DNA from: Flavobacterium johnsoniae UW101
GTDB lineage: Bacteria > Bacteroidota > Bacteroidia > Flavobacteriales > Flavobacteriaceae
DNA: 64,000 nucleotides
Direction: 5' to 3'
NCBI RefSeq assembly: GCF_000016645.1
Contig: NC_009441.1
Location: forward strand, 124,001 to 188,000
Position numbers and translations under genes: made by a program. Shown here piece by piece: positions 43,437 to 53,428 of this stretch. A model generated the notes under the pieces. It was not told the DNA's origin, made no database searches, and was given only the letters and a program-made list of their open reading frames with translations. How positions within the stretch are numbered: position 1 is the stretch's first letter; each line of letters starts with the position of its first letter.

Positions 43437-45967
43437 ATGTTGCTCCCCAAACAATTTCATTTTTTGTTTTTTCTCTTTTTCATTGCCCTGAATTGTTTTG
43501 CTCAGGGCAAAGGAAAAGTCTTGCCTTTTAAAAAAATAATAATTGATATTGAAAAACAGCATCATGTAAGTTTCAATTATACTGAAGACAATATTTCTGG
43601 AGTAGAATTAATTCCGCCAAAAAAATCATTTTCATTAGAAAAAAAACTGGAATATCTGAGTGAAAAGACGCATTTATCATTTGAGAATATTGGAAATACA
43701 TTCATCAATATTTATAAAAAAGATAATGCTTCTCAAATAATCTGCGGATACGTTTTTTCTGCATTGGATAAAAAACCAATTGAAAATGCCAATATTAGTG
43801 TATCAAATCATACTCAGGTTTCGACCAATTCAAATGGTTATTTTGAATGTAACGAAGAAAAAGAAGCAGTAGTTTCTATAAGCCATGTTGGGTATGTAAC
43901 CCAAAAAATAGCGGCGATAAATTTCAACTCAAAAAACTGCCCGCAGATAGTATTACAACCCGAAATTACAGAACTTAAAGAAATCAAGACAAATGCTATT
44001 CTGGCATCGGGAATTTCTAAAAACAAAAATGGTTCTTTTGAAATTAAACCCAAGAAATTTGGTATTCTGCCCGGACTTATCGAACCGGATGCTTTGCAGA
44101 CTATGCAGCAAATTCCGGGTGTAAACAGTATCGACGAAAGTGTGTCGAGCATTAATGTGCGCGGCGGTACGCACGACCAGAATTTATTTTTATGGAATGG
44201 AATAAGAATGTTTCAAACGGGACATTTTTTTGGTTTAATATCTGCTTTCAATCCTAATCTGGCCATACCATTTCAATTTACAAAAACGGAAGTTCTGCTT
44301 TTTACGGAGAAAGCGTATCGAGTGTTGTAGCCATTTCTTCTACTCCAGAAACGGCAGAAAAAAATTCTTTCAGCGCCGGACTCAATATGATCAATGCTGA
44401 TGTTTACGGAAAATACAATCTTTCGAAAAAGAGTTATATTGAAGTTGCTGCACGCAAATCTATTACTGATTTTATTGAAACTCCTACATACAAAGAGTAT
44501 TTTAACAAAGTGTTTCAAAACACGACAATTACCGATTTTTCGAACAATCAGAATGTCGATTATCAAAGCGATAAAAAATTTGATTTTTATGATGCCACCT
44601 TTAAGTATGTTCAAAAAATAGGAAACAAAGATCAGATAATACTAGACCTTATTACGATTAAAGATAATCTGGAAGTTTTTCAAAGCGCGACTATTTACAA
44701 CATAAACCGATCTGAAAACAGTATTTTGCGCCAGCAGAATTATGGCGGTAATTTATCATGGAAACGAGATTGGGACAATTTTAACACTACTAAAATTAAC
44801 GTTTACAATTCGGCTTATGAACTTCTGGGCAATCAGACCAACAGCGAAGGCCAAAGGGTTATTCAGGAAAATTCGGTAAACAATAACGGAATCAATTTAG
44901 AAAACAATCATATTCTCAGCCCTAAATTTACTTTTAGCGATGGTTATCAGTTTAATGAAATTGGTATTACAAATTTAGAGCAGGTAACAAATCCTGATTT
45001 TTATCGAAAAGTAAAAGATGTACTGCGAACACATGCTTTGATTTTAGAAGGAAAATACAATGACACAATTTCCCGAACGTATTTTAAAGCCGGAACCCGA
45101 ATTAATTATATCGAAAAATTTGAGAAATTTATTCTGGAACCGCGGGTACAGTTTGGTTACGGCATTAATAAAAACCTGAATTTAGAATTACTTGGAGAAT
45201 TAAAAAGTCAGAACTCCCAGCAGATTATTGATCTGCAGAAAGATTATTTCGGGATAGAAAAAAGACGCTGGATTATCTCCAATAATGGCTCAATTCCTAT
45301 TCAGAGAAGCAGACAGCTGTCTCTGAATTTATCGTACATAAAAAATGACTGGCTGTTTGATATCGAAAATTTCTATAAAAAAGTAACCGGAATTACGACT
45401 TCAAGTCAGGGATTTCAAAACCAGCTGGAGTTTGTTAAAACAACCGGCGATTATGAAGTCTGGGGAGCCGAAATGCTGCTGCAAAAAAAGATGAATCATT
45501 TTTTAACCTGGTTAAGCTATACTTACAATCATAATAATTACCATTTTATTAATTACGAATACCCTGTTTTTCCTAACAATTTTGAGGTAATGCATACAGC
45601 ATCGTGGGCAGGAATTTATGAGAAAAACAATTTTAAAATTGCTTTGGGAACAAAATGGACTTCGGGCAGGCCGAAAACTTCTCCTGACAATTCTCAAATT
45701 GACCCGTCAAATCCCACATTGGTTTACAATAAACCTAACAATACCAATCTGCATATTTTTTCTCAGGTTAATTTTTCATCTACTTATAAATGGGAAACTG
45801 ATAACGGAATCCAATACAAATTAGGGATTTCTATTTTAAATATCCTAAACAGAAAAAATGAAATCAGCGAATATTACAGGATAAGTTCGCTTACAAATTC
45901 TATAGAAGAAGTCGAAACTTTTTCTTTGCAAAGAACTCCAAATCTGAGTTTTAGAGTTTCATTTTAA
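43437..45967 (+). pseudogene. TonB-dependent receptor with STN domain, frameshifted
   Basis: Two open stretches together make one receptor of about 843 residues. The first (43437-44330) carries a signal peptide (IALNCFAQ), STN domain, CarboxypepD_reg-like domain and the plug with INVRGGTHDQNLFLWNG; its frame is correct up to ISAFNPNLA (codon GCC at 44262-44264), then runs out at 44330. The second frame takes over from 44267 (TISIYKNGSSAFYGES) and runs to 45967 with normal barrel strands and the C-terminus FRVSF. One missing base near 44264 (GCCAT for an expected GCCCAT-type) explains it. Either a recent mutation or a sequencing error; no other damage is seen. Confidence 0.88.
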
Positions 45968-46272
45968 TTCTATTCAGGCAAGCTTTTTTCATCGCCTTAA
46001 CTCCTTTTATATTTTTTTTCTTAAAATTTTTAATTTTTTGGTAGGGTTATCTGCACCAAGGCTGTTTTACTATTGAACCTTATCAAAAGAATTAAAATGA
46101 CCGCAGCAGATTTTACAAAACACCGCAGGGACAGCTTTTACATGACACTTCGTAGCGCTGCGAAATGCTCATCAGTAAAGAACAATTCTTTGATGAATCA
46201 TTTTTTAAACAAACGCTTTATAAATTCTGTAAAGCTTATTTACCCATTTCAATTTAACTAAAATTAAAGACG
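45968..46272. other. 305-bp intergenic region without a supported gene
   Basis: Holds a GTAGGGTT element (46040-46047) similar to those around the 41970 sigma gene, and a 16-bp near-palindrome TTCGTAGCGCTGCGAA (46149-46164). A 54-codon frame from an ATG at 46097 exists but has no signal or recognisable pattern and is not called. It may be the promoter and leader region of the 46273 operon. Confidence 0.5.
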
Positions 46273-47175
46273 ATGAAATTAAAACAACTTAAATTCGCTG
46301 CAGCACTTGCTGTTACAACATTTTTTTTAAGCTGCAGCAGTGACAATTCTGGTGACAATACTAATCCTGATCCAACTCCGGAAACTAAGAAAGAAGTTAC
46401 GCTTGCAACAAGTACTACATTGGGTTCTTATCTTGTAGACAAAGACGGAAGATCTTTATATTTTTTCTCAACAGATGCAAAAGGACAATCTTCTTGTACA
46501 GGCGGATGCGAGGCAGTATGGCCTGTGTTTAATGTAGATAATTTAACAGCAGATAAATTAGGCACAGGGTTAACATTATCTGATTTTGGAACTATTACTA
46601 CTGCATCTTCAAAAAAACAGCTTACTTACAAAGGATGGCCTTTATATTACTACGCACCAAGTTCTGCAAACGACGGATACGGCAACGTAACCAATACACC
46701 TGAAGCTCCGGGTAAAACAGATGGAGACGGAATTGGCGGTGTTTGGTTTATTGCAAAACCAGATTACTCTATCATGATCGTAAGAAGTCAGCTTGTTGGT
46801 CATGACGGTAAAAATTACAAATCTGATTATACTGTCGGCGACGGGCAGACTACTTATTTTACAGATGCCAAAGGTTTAACATTGTATACTTTTAAAAATG
46901 ATAATTTCAAGAAAAATAACTTCACTAAAGAAGATTTTTCAAACAATGCAGTCTGGCCAATATATGAGACAGACAAAATCGTAGTGCCTTCTATTCTTGA
47001 TAAATCAAAATTCTCTGTTATTACTGTATTTGGCAAATCACAATTGGTTTACAACGGCTGGCCTTTGTATTACTTTGGACAGGATGCAAGTGTAAGAGGC
47101 GCTAATAAAGGAATTAGTTTCCCTGCTCCTGCCGTATGGCCGGTTCCGGTAAAAGATATTCCGCTGGCGATTTAA
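46273..47175 (+). CDS. lipoprotein with COG4315 secreted repeats
   Basis: A 300-residue lipoprotein (lipobox in VTTFFLSCSSDN). It has four units of the Lipoprotein_15 / 'secreted repeat of unknown function' type (PF03640, COG4315): GSYLVDKDGRSLYFFSTDAK with CTGGCEAVWPVF, KKQLTYKGWPLYYYAP, TTYFTDAKGLTLYTFKND, and KSQLVYNGWPLYYFGQD, plus a final AVWPVPV. A short Asp/Pro/Asn-rich linker follows the lipid anchor. The family is exported and widespread but functionally unassigned; in several phyla it accompanies electron-transfer genes. It heads an operon with OB-fold, DUF5777, cytochrome c and YceI proteins. Confidence 0.9.
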   Translation: MKLKQLKFAAALAVTTFFLSCSSDNSGDNTNPDPTPETKKEVTLATSTTLGSYLVDKDGRSLYFFSTDAKGQSSCTGGCEAVWPVFNVDNLTADKLGTGLTLSDFGTITTASSKKQLTYKGWPLYYYAPSSANDGYGNVTNTPEAPGKTDGDGIGGVWFIAKPDYSIMIVRSQLVGHDGKNYKSDYTVGDGQTTYFTDAKGLTLYTFKNDNFKKNNFTKEDFSNNAVWPIYETDKIVVPSILDKSKFSVITVFGKSQLVYNGWPLYYFGQDASVRGANKGISFPAPAVWPVPVKDIPLAI

Positions 47176-47283
47176 AAATCAAAAACTGTTTCTTTTAAAT
47201 TAGTCCGGTTTTAACCGGGCTGATTTGAAATTATTAATAAGAAATTCTGGCACACTGCTGTAAAATTTAAATCCCAAATTGAC

Positions 47284-47679
47284 ATGAACAAAAGAAAAAT
47301 CACGATTTTGATAGTACTGCTGGTAATAAGTTTTGGCCCTTACTATATCTACCAAAACATTATTTACAAAGATGCCAGAGACATCGATAATGAAAAATCA
47401 ATGCTTACTATTTCTGCCCAAAACTTAGAAAGTCAATATGCGCAAAATTCTTCGCAGGCAGATTCAAAATACTTAAATAAAACAATTGAAATTGAAGGAA
47501 CAGCCACAGAAGTTACTGATTCTTCAATGGTAATTGACGGAAAGGTATTTTGTAAAATGAATAAAAAATCAAACCAAAATTTTATTAAAAAACAAGTCAA
47601 TATAAAAGGAAGATGTATTGGTTATGATGATTTATTTGGAGTCGTAAAATTGGATCAATGCAGTACACAACAAAATTAA
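47284..47679 (+). CDS. membrane-anchored OB-fold protein (tRNA_anti-like)
   Basis: A 131-residue protein: an N-terminal membrane helix (KITILIVLLVISFGPYYIYQ) and an OB-fold-like domain with the pattern NKTIEIEGTATEVTDSSMVI, GKVFCKMNKKSNQN, QVNIKGRCIGYDDLFGVVKL, which is the tRNA_anti-like (OB_DUF) motif of small Bacteroidota proteins. Two cysteines (FCKM and GRC) could form a disulfide in the periplasm. It overlaps no neighbour; the DUF5777 gene starts 2 bp after its stop. Function unknown. Confidence 0.85.
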   Translation: MNKRKITILIVLLVISFGPYYIYQNIIYKDARDIDNEKSMLTISAQNLESQYAQNSSQADSKYLNKTIEIEGTATEVTDSSMVIDGKVFCKMNKKSNQNFIKKQVNIKGRCIGYDDLFGVVKLDQCSTQQN

Positions 47680-47681
47680 AT

Positions 47682-48524
47682 ATGAAAAAAATATTCTTAA
47701 TAGCCAGCTTTTTAATCTGCTTATGTGCCAATGCTCAGGAAGATTTACTGTCAAGTCTGGACTCAACCCAGGTTGTAGATAAAAATGCAACGGCCACTTT
47801 TAAAGGTCTGCAGATTATAACACTTCAGTCAACAAAAATGGCAGCCAAAAAAGAACTGTATATTGTTATATCGCACCGATTTGGTTCTGTAAAAGGCGGT
47901 ATTTCTGAGTTTTTTGGTTTTGATGATGCCACAACAAAAATTGGAGGAATTTATGGTGTAACCGACTGGCTTTCTGTGAGTGCGTCGCGCCATACACTTT
48001 TAAAAATTTATGAAACATCGCTTAAATATCGACTGGCAAGACAAAACGACAAATTTCCGTTTGACATTGTGGGTTATAATACAATCGATATTAACAGCGG
48101 ATTGAAAAAAGACGATTATCCTAAAATTGAGTTTTCTGACCGATTAACGTATGTAAATCAGCTTTTAATTTCAAGAAAATTCTCTGATAAATTATCTCTT
48201 GAACTTGTGCCGTCTTATATTCATAAAAACCTATACAATCAGGATACTGAAAACGATAATCAGTTTACGTTAAGTGCCGGAGGAAGATTAAAATTAACCA
48301 AAAGACTTTCTTTAAATCTGGAATACGGGGAAAATTTTAATAAACCGGATTTTTACAATAATCCGCTTTCTGTTGGATTGGATATAGAAACCGGCGGTCA
48401 TATTTTTCAATTAATTTTCACCAATTCACAATCTATGACTGAGAGCGGTTACTTAACAAATGCCACGGGCGACTGGGGAAAAGGCGATTTTTTCTTTGGG
48501 TTTAATTTATATAGAGTTTTTTAA
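47682..48524 (+). CDS. DUF5777 family outer-membrane beta-barrel protein
   Basis: A 280-residue barrel-type protein. The signal peptide is MKKIFLIASFLICLCANAQ. The DUF5777 pattern appears as FKGLQIITLQSTKMAAKKEL, VISHRFGSVKGGISEFFGFD, and a central YVNQLLISRKFSDKLSLELV. It ends IFQLIFTNSQSMTESGYLTN and FFFGFNLYRVF, an aromatic barrel terminus. I took the ATG at 47682, where the signal peptide begins. DUF5777 regularly neighbours cytochrome c and YceI genes in flavobacteria, as here, but no role is established. Confidence 0.9.
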   Translation: MKKIFLIASFLICLCANAQEDLLSSLDSTQVVDKNATATFKGLQIITLQSTKMAAKKELYIVISHRFGSVKGGISEFFGFDDATTKIGGIYGVTDWLSVSASRHTLLKIYETSLKYRLARQNDKFPFDIVGYNTIDINSGLKKDDYPKIEFSDRLTYVNQLLISRKFSDKLSLELVPSYIHKNLYNQDTENDNQFTLSAGGRLKLTKRLSLNLEYGENFNKPDFYNNPLSVGLDIETGGHIFQLIFTNSQSMTESGYLTNATGDWGKGDFFFGFNLYRVF

Positions 48525-48535
48525 AAGTATAGAAT

Positions 48536-48886
48536 ATGAAAAAATATATCTTTTTATCTGGCATATTGTTGTCTTTATACGGCTGTGAATCTAACACGTA
48601 CGAAAGTCTGGAAGAACCAGAGGTGATAGTTGGAAAAGTAACCTATAACGCAAACGCTAAAGCCATTATCGATGCAAACTGCATTGCGTGCCACGCTTCT
48701 GGCGGAACATTGAAACCGTTGGAAACCTATGCACAGGTTAGAGACGCAATGTTAAACACTGATTTATTAGACCGAATTCAGCGTCAAAACGGAACTCCGG
48801 GACAAATGCCAAAAGCAGGAAGAATGTCTCAGGATAAAATAAATACCATTTTGCAATGGAATGCGGATGGACTATTAGAAAATTAA
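48536..48886 (+). CDS. mono-haem cytochrome c lipoprotein
   Basis: A 116-residue lipoprotein (lipobox in LLSLYGCESN). One c-type haem site, NCIACHASG (CxxCH), lies at about residues 55-59, with a probable distal Met in PGQMPKAGRM (about 93). It resembles the small cytochrome c domains of the DUF5777/YceI operons. It should be exported and matured in the periplasm, serving as an electron carrier; its partners are unknown. It starts 11 bp after the DUF5777 stop and the YceI gene starts 11 bp after its own stop. Confidence 0.9.
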   Translation: MKKYIFLSGILLSLYGCESNTYESLEEPEVIVGKVTYNANAKAIIDANCIACHASGGTLKPLETYAQVRDAMLNTDLLDRIQRQNGTPGQMPKAGRMSQDKINTILQWNADGLLEN

Positions 48887-48897
48887 ATCGACAGGAA

Positions 48898-49443
48898 ATG
48901 AAAAAACAAATGATATTGTTGTTTTTGTTTGCCGGACTATTTCAAGTTTCGGCACAGAAATATGCAACAAAAACAGGGAATTTGAAATTTGAAGCTTCCG
49001 CAGATTCTTTTGAAGAAGTGGCGGCAGAAAACAAAAACACATCAGCCATTTTAGACTCAGGAACGGGAGACGTTGCTGTTTTAGCACTCATGAAAGGATT
49101 TCGGTTTAAAGTGGCTTTAATGGAAGAGCATTTTAATGAAAATTATGTCGAATCGGATAAATTTCCTAAAGCCTCATTTAAAGGAAAAATTGAAGATTTT
49201 GATGCATCAAAACTTTCAGCGTCATCAAAACCAGTTAAGATTTCGGGAGATTTGACTTTGCACGGAAAAACAAAAAAGATTACCGTTAATTCTAAAATCC
49301 AGAAATCAGACGACAAGATTACAATTACCGGAAGTTTTGAAGTAAAAGCAGAAGATTTTGATATTGAAATTCCAAAACTGGTCAGCAAAAAAATCGCTGA
49401 AAAGATAAAAGTGAGTTTCAATCTTCCGCTTACAAAAATGTAG
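48898..49443 (+). CDS. YceI family protein
   Basis: A 181-residue exported lipocalin-like protein. The signal peptide ILLFLFAGLFQVSAQ is followed by the YceI pattern: TKTGNLKFEASADSFEEVAA, FNENYVESDKFPKASFKGKI, ISGDLTLHGKTKKITVNSKI, and IPKLVSKKIAEKIKVSFNLP. YceI proteins bind isoprenoid-type ligands such as polyprenyl quinones in their barrel. I took the start at 48898 because the longer frame from 48856 overlaps the cytochrome gene and lacks a signal peptide at its front. Last gene of the operon; terminator at 49470. Confidence 0.93.
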   Translation: MKKQMILLFLFAGLFQVSAQKYATKTGNLKFEASADSFEEVAAENKNTSAILDSGTGDVAVLALMKGFRFKVALMEEHFNENYVESDKFPKASFKGKIEDFDASKLSASSKPVKISGDLTLHGKTKKITVNSKIQKSDDKITITGSFEVKAEDFDIEIPKLVSKKIAEKIKVSFNLPLTKM

Positions 49444-49469
49444 TTTTTTTAGTTTATGGTTAATTATTT

Positions 49470-49503
49470 AAAAGTGCTGCATTTTTTAATACAGCACTTT
49501 TAA
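49470..49503. terminator. bidirectional terminator after the YceI operon
   Basis: AAAAGTGCTG (49470-49479) pairs with CAGCACTTTT (49492-49501); loop 12 nt. Convergent genes meet here. Confidence 0.85.
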
Positions 49504-49515
49504 TTTATCTAAGCT

Positions 49516-50547
<1,032 letters not shown>

Positions 50548-50642
50548 TTAATAAAACCAGCTGTATATAATACATATTACTGCTGTTATTACCATTTTTA
50601 CTGATTTGAATAATCATGCTAAGTTATTAATAATCTGAATAG

Positions 50643-50650
50643 TATATTTG
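50643..50650 (+). promoter_or_regulatory. -7 promoter box before the AraC gene
   Basis: TATATTTG, a consensus -7 element, 25 bp before the start at 50676. No TTG at the usual distance, which could mean activator dependence. Confidence 0.45.
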
Positions 50651-50675
50651 TGTATCTAAATTTCACAAGCACATC

Positions 50676-51569
50676 ATGGACCAACTAAAACTTGAACACG
50701 TTACACAATACAATCAGTTAAAAGGTGTTGGAACTCAGCATCCTTTAGTAAGTATTTTTGATAATTCTAATAGTAATCCGTTACCCAATAATACCCGTCT
50801 GCATTTTGGTTTTTATGCTATATTTTTAAAAGCCGGAAATTGCGGCGAATTAAAATACGGTCGTAATAATTATGACTATGATGACGGCACAATGGTTTTT
50901 GTTGCTCCCGGTCAGGTTCTGGAAGTAAGCAATACTGATAATTATAAATCTACAGGCTTAACATTGCTTTTTCATCCTGATTTTATAAAAGGAACTGCCT
51001 TGTTTAAAAATATAAATCAATATTCGTTCTTTTCTTATGACTCGCACGAAGCGCTCCATTTGTCTTTAAAAGAACAGGAAATTATAAAAGATTTATTCAA
51101 CAAATTAGAATACGAGTTAAGCCAGTCTATTGACAAACACAGCAAAAATATTATCAGCAATACTATAGAACTGCTTTTAAATCATTGTGTACGTTTTTAT
51201 GACAGACAATTCATTACCCGTGAAAACATCAATTCTGATATTTTATCAAAATTTGAAAACTGCTTAAATGATTATTTCCATTCTCAAAATGCACAAGATT
51301 CTGGACTTCCTTCTGTTGGATATTTTGCAGATCTTTTACATCTTTCACCCAATTATTTTGGAGATTTAATAAAAAAAGAAACTGGGAAATCGGCTCAGGA
51401 ACACATTCAGTTAAAATTAATAAATCTGGCAAAAGAACGAATTTTTGATACCGAAAAATCAGTCAGCCAGATTGCTTTTGAATTAGGATTTAAATATCCG
51501 CAGCACTTTAACCGCATGTTTAAAAAGAATACCGGTTATACACCAATCGAATATAGAAACCTAAACTAA
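50676..51569 (+). CDS. AraC family transcriptional regulator
   Basis: A 297-residue regulator. The cupin N-terminus reads LHFGFYAIFLKAGNCGELKY and GTMVFVAPGQVLEVSN; the C-terminal double HTH has YFADLLHLSPNYFGDLIKKE and SVSQIAFELGFKYPQHFNRM followed by FKKNTGYTPIEYR. It is divergent from the aldo/keto reductase and 4 bp upstream of an Na+/H+ antiporter, so it may control both. It shares the cupin plus double-HTH layout with the regulator at 61980 but is not closely similar. Confidence 0.93.
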   Translation: MDQLKLEHVTQYNQLKGVGTQHPLVSIFDNSNSNPLPNNTRLHFGFYAIFLKAGNCGELKYGRNNYDYDDGTMVFVAPGQVLEVSNTDNYKSTGLTLLFHPDFIKGTALFKNINQYSFFSYDSHEALHLSLKEQEIIKDLFNKLEYELSQSIDKHSKNIISNTIELLLNHCVRFYDRQFITRENINSDILSKFENCLNDYFHSQNAQDSGLPSVGYFADLLHLSPNYFGDLIKKETGKSAQEHIQLKLINLAKERIFDTEKSVSQIAFELGFKYPQHFNRMFKKNTGYTPIEYRNLN

Positions 51570-51573
51570 AAAA

Positions 51574-53148
51574 ATGCTGGATAACTTCCCTTTCTACCTT
51601 GGTCTGTTAATTGTTATTTTACTGCTCATTATGCTGGCCAATAAAATAAAAGTAGCTTATCCTGTACTTCTGGTACTTGCAGGATTGTTAATCAGTTTTA
51701 TTCCGGGTGTACCTTCAATCAACATCGAACCAGAGCTCATCTTCTTTATTTTTCTTCCGCCATTATTATATGAAGCTGCCTGGACAATTTCATGGAAAGA
51801 ATTGTGGCGCTGGAGACGTATTATAACGAGTTTTGCTTTTATCGTTGTTTTTGTTTCAGCACTTTCTGTTGCGCTGGTTGCGAATTATTTTATTCCGGGC
51901 TTTTCATTGGCATTAGGTTTTGTTTTAGGAGGAATTGTTTCTCCTCCAGATGCTGTAAGTGCCGGTGCAATTTTAAAATTTGTCAAAGTACCCAAAACCA
52001 TGTCGTCGATTTTAGAAGGCGAGAGTTTATTAAATGATGCCTCTTCCCTTATTATTTTCAGATTTGCCATGATTGCCGTTGCAACAGAACAATTTATATT
52101 TTATAAAGCGGCATTAAGTTTCAGCTGGATGGTTTTTGGCGGCGCTGGTATTGGTTTATTAATAGGATGGCTGTTTATGAAAGCACATAAATATCTGCCA
52201 ACCGATGCCAACAGCGATATTGTTTTATCATTGTTAACGCCTTATATTATTTATCTCGCAGCCGAAGAAGTTCATAGTTCAGGAGTACTGGCTGTAGTAA
52301 GCTGCGGTTTACTTTTGTCTAATAACCGACACCGTTTTTTAAACAGCAGATCGCGTATACAAGGCGTAAATGTGTGGGAAAGTCTCTGTTTTATACTAAA
52401 CGGATTGGTCTTTATGCTGATTGGATTAGATTTGCCTCAAATTACTAAAGGACTGGAAGAAACTACGCTTTTAACAGCAATAGGTTATGGCGTTCTGATT
52501 ACGGTTGTTTTAATTATTAGCAGGCTCATATCTGCTTATGGTGCCGTAATTGTAACACTTATCGCCCGAAATTTTATTACTGTAGCAGACAATAGACATC
52601 CCGGTTATAAAACGCCTTTTATATTAGGCTGGACCGGAATGCGCGGTGTTGTTTCATTAGCAGCAGCATTATCTATTCCGGTTTATCTGGACAATGGCAA
52701 CGGATTTCCGCAGCGAAACCTCATCTTGTTTATCACCTTTATCGTTATTCTTTTAACCTTATTGATTCAGGGATTGACGCTTCCGTATTTTATCAAAAAA
52801 ATCAAACTTCCAAACATCTACGATCCTGTTCCCCGCGAAGAAGCGCATCACCAGATACGACAAGAATTGGCTGAATTTGCGTTACTTTACTTAAAAACCA
52901 ATTATCAAGATCATGCCGAAAACAATACTTCATTACAGCATCTTATTCAAAAATGGGAACAGCATATTAAAGGAATTGATGATGAATCCATAAGTCAGGA
53001 ACTCAAAAATATTTATCGGGATTTATTAGACCAGCAGAGACAATGGCTTTTAAATAGAAATAAAGAAGACAAAACTTTAGACGAAGCTATTATACGCAGA
53101 CAAATGTATTATCTTGATATTGAAGAAGAAAAACTGCGATATCTTTAA
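51574..53148 (+). CDS. Na+/H+ antiporter (NhaP/CPA1 family)
   Basis: A 524-residue inner-membrane exchanger with about 12 helices in the first 410 residues. Key CPA1 features: FLGGIVSPPDAVSAGAI-type segment (GGIVSPPDAVSAGAILKF) and the ion-site Asn-Asp in LEGESLLNDASSLIIFRFAM. Helix LGWTGMRGVVSLAAALSIPV holds the Arg expected of the electroneutral type. The C-terminal 110 residues are soluble, helical and charged, a typical regulatory tail. It starts 4 bp after the AraC gene. It should export Na+ (or K+) for pH and salt homeostasis; the ion preference is not certain. Confidence 0.93.
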   Translation: MLDNFPFYLGLLIVILLLIMLANKIKVAYPVLLVLAGLLISFIPGVPSINIEPELIFFIFLPPLLYEAAWTISWKELWRWRRIITSFAFIVVFVSALSVALVANYFIPGFSLALGFVLGGIVSPPDAVSAGAILKFVKVPKTMSSILEGESLLNDASSLIIFRFAMIAVATEQFIFYKAALSFSWMVFGGAGIGLLIGWLFMKAHKYLPTDANSDIVLSLLTPYIIYLAAEEVHSSGVLAVVSCGLLLSNNRHRFLNSRSRIQGVNVWESLCFILNGLVFMLIGLDLPQITKGLEETTLLTAIGYGVLITVVLIISRLISAYGAVIVTLIARNFITVADNRHPGYKTPFILGWTGMRGVVSLAAALSIPVYLDNGNGFPQRNLILFITFIVILLTLLIQGLTLPYFIKKIKLPNIYDPVPREEAHHQIRQELAEFALLYLKTNYQDHAENNTSLQHLIQKWEQHIKGIDDESISQELKNIYRDLLDQQRQWLLNRNKEDKTLDEAIIRRQMYYLDIEEEKLRYL

Positions 53149-53428
53149 AAGTATTTTTCAGAAATATGCTCTATAGTTTATCTCTTTAAATTTTAAAATT
53201 AGTAATTGATAATCGGGGAAAGCGGGAAGATAAAAAAGAATTTAATAAAAAATTAAGCTTTTTTCTTTAACAAAATTGTTAACTTGTTATAGAAATAGAA
53301 AAGATATCACGATATCTGAGCTGATAAAAAAGGCTTAATTCTATTTTTTCTCAGCAAATTACAGGTCATAATACGCCAAACTTAATTTGCATCAAATAAT
53401 TATTTTACTGCAATTAAAAACCAAAACT

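Noticed and set aside
46097-46261. 54-codon open frame between the broken receptor and the 46273 lipoprotein
   Set aside because: No signal peptide, domain or clear start; it overlaps a near-palindrome and a probable promoter region. Treated as non-coding.
53303-53316. GATATC-AC-GATATC dyad before the GH130 gene
   Set aside because: Short AT-rich dyad expected by chance in this genome; no promoter or regulator links it to the gene.
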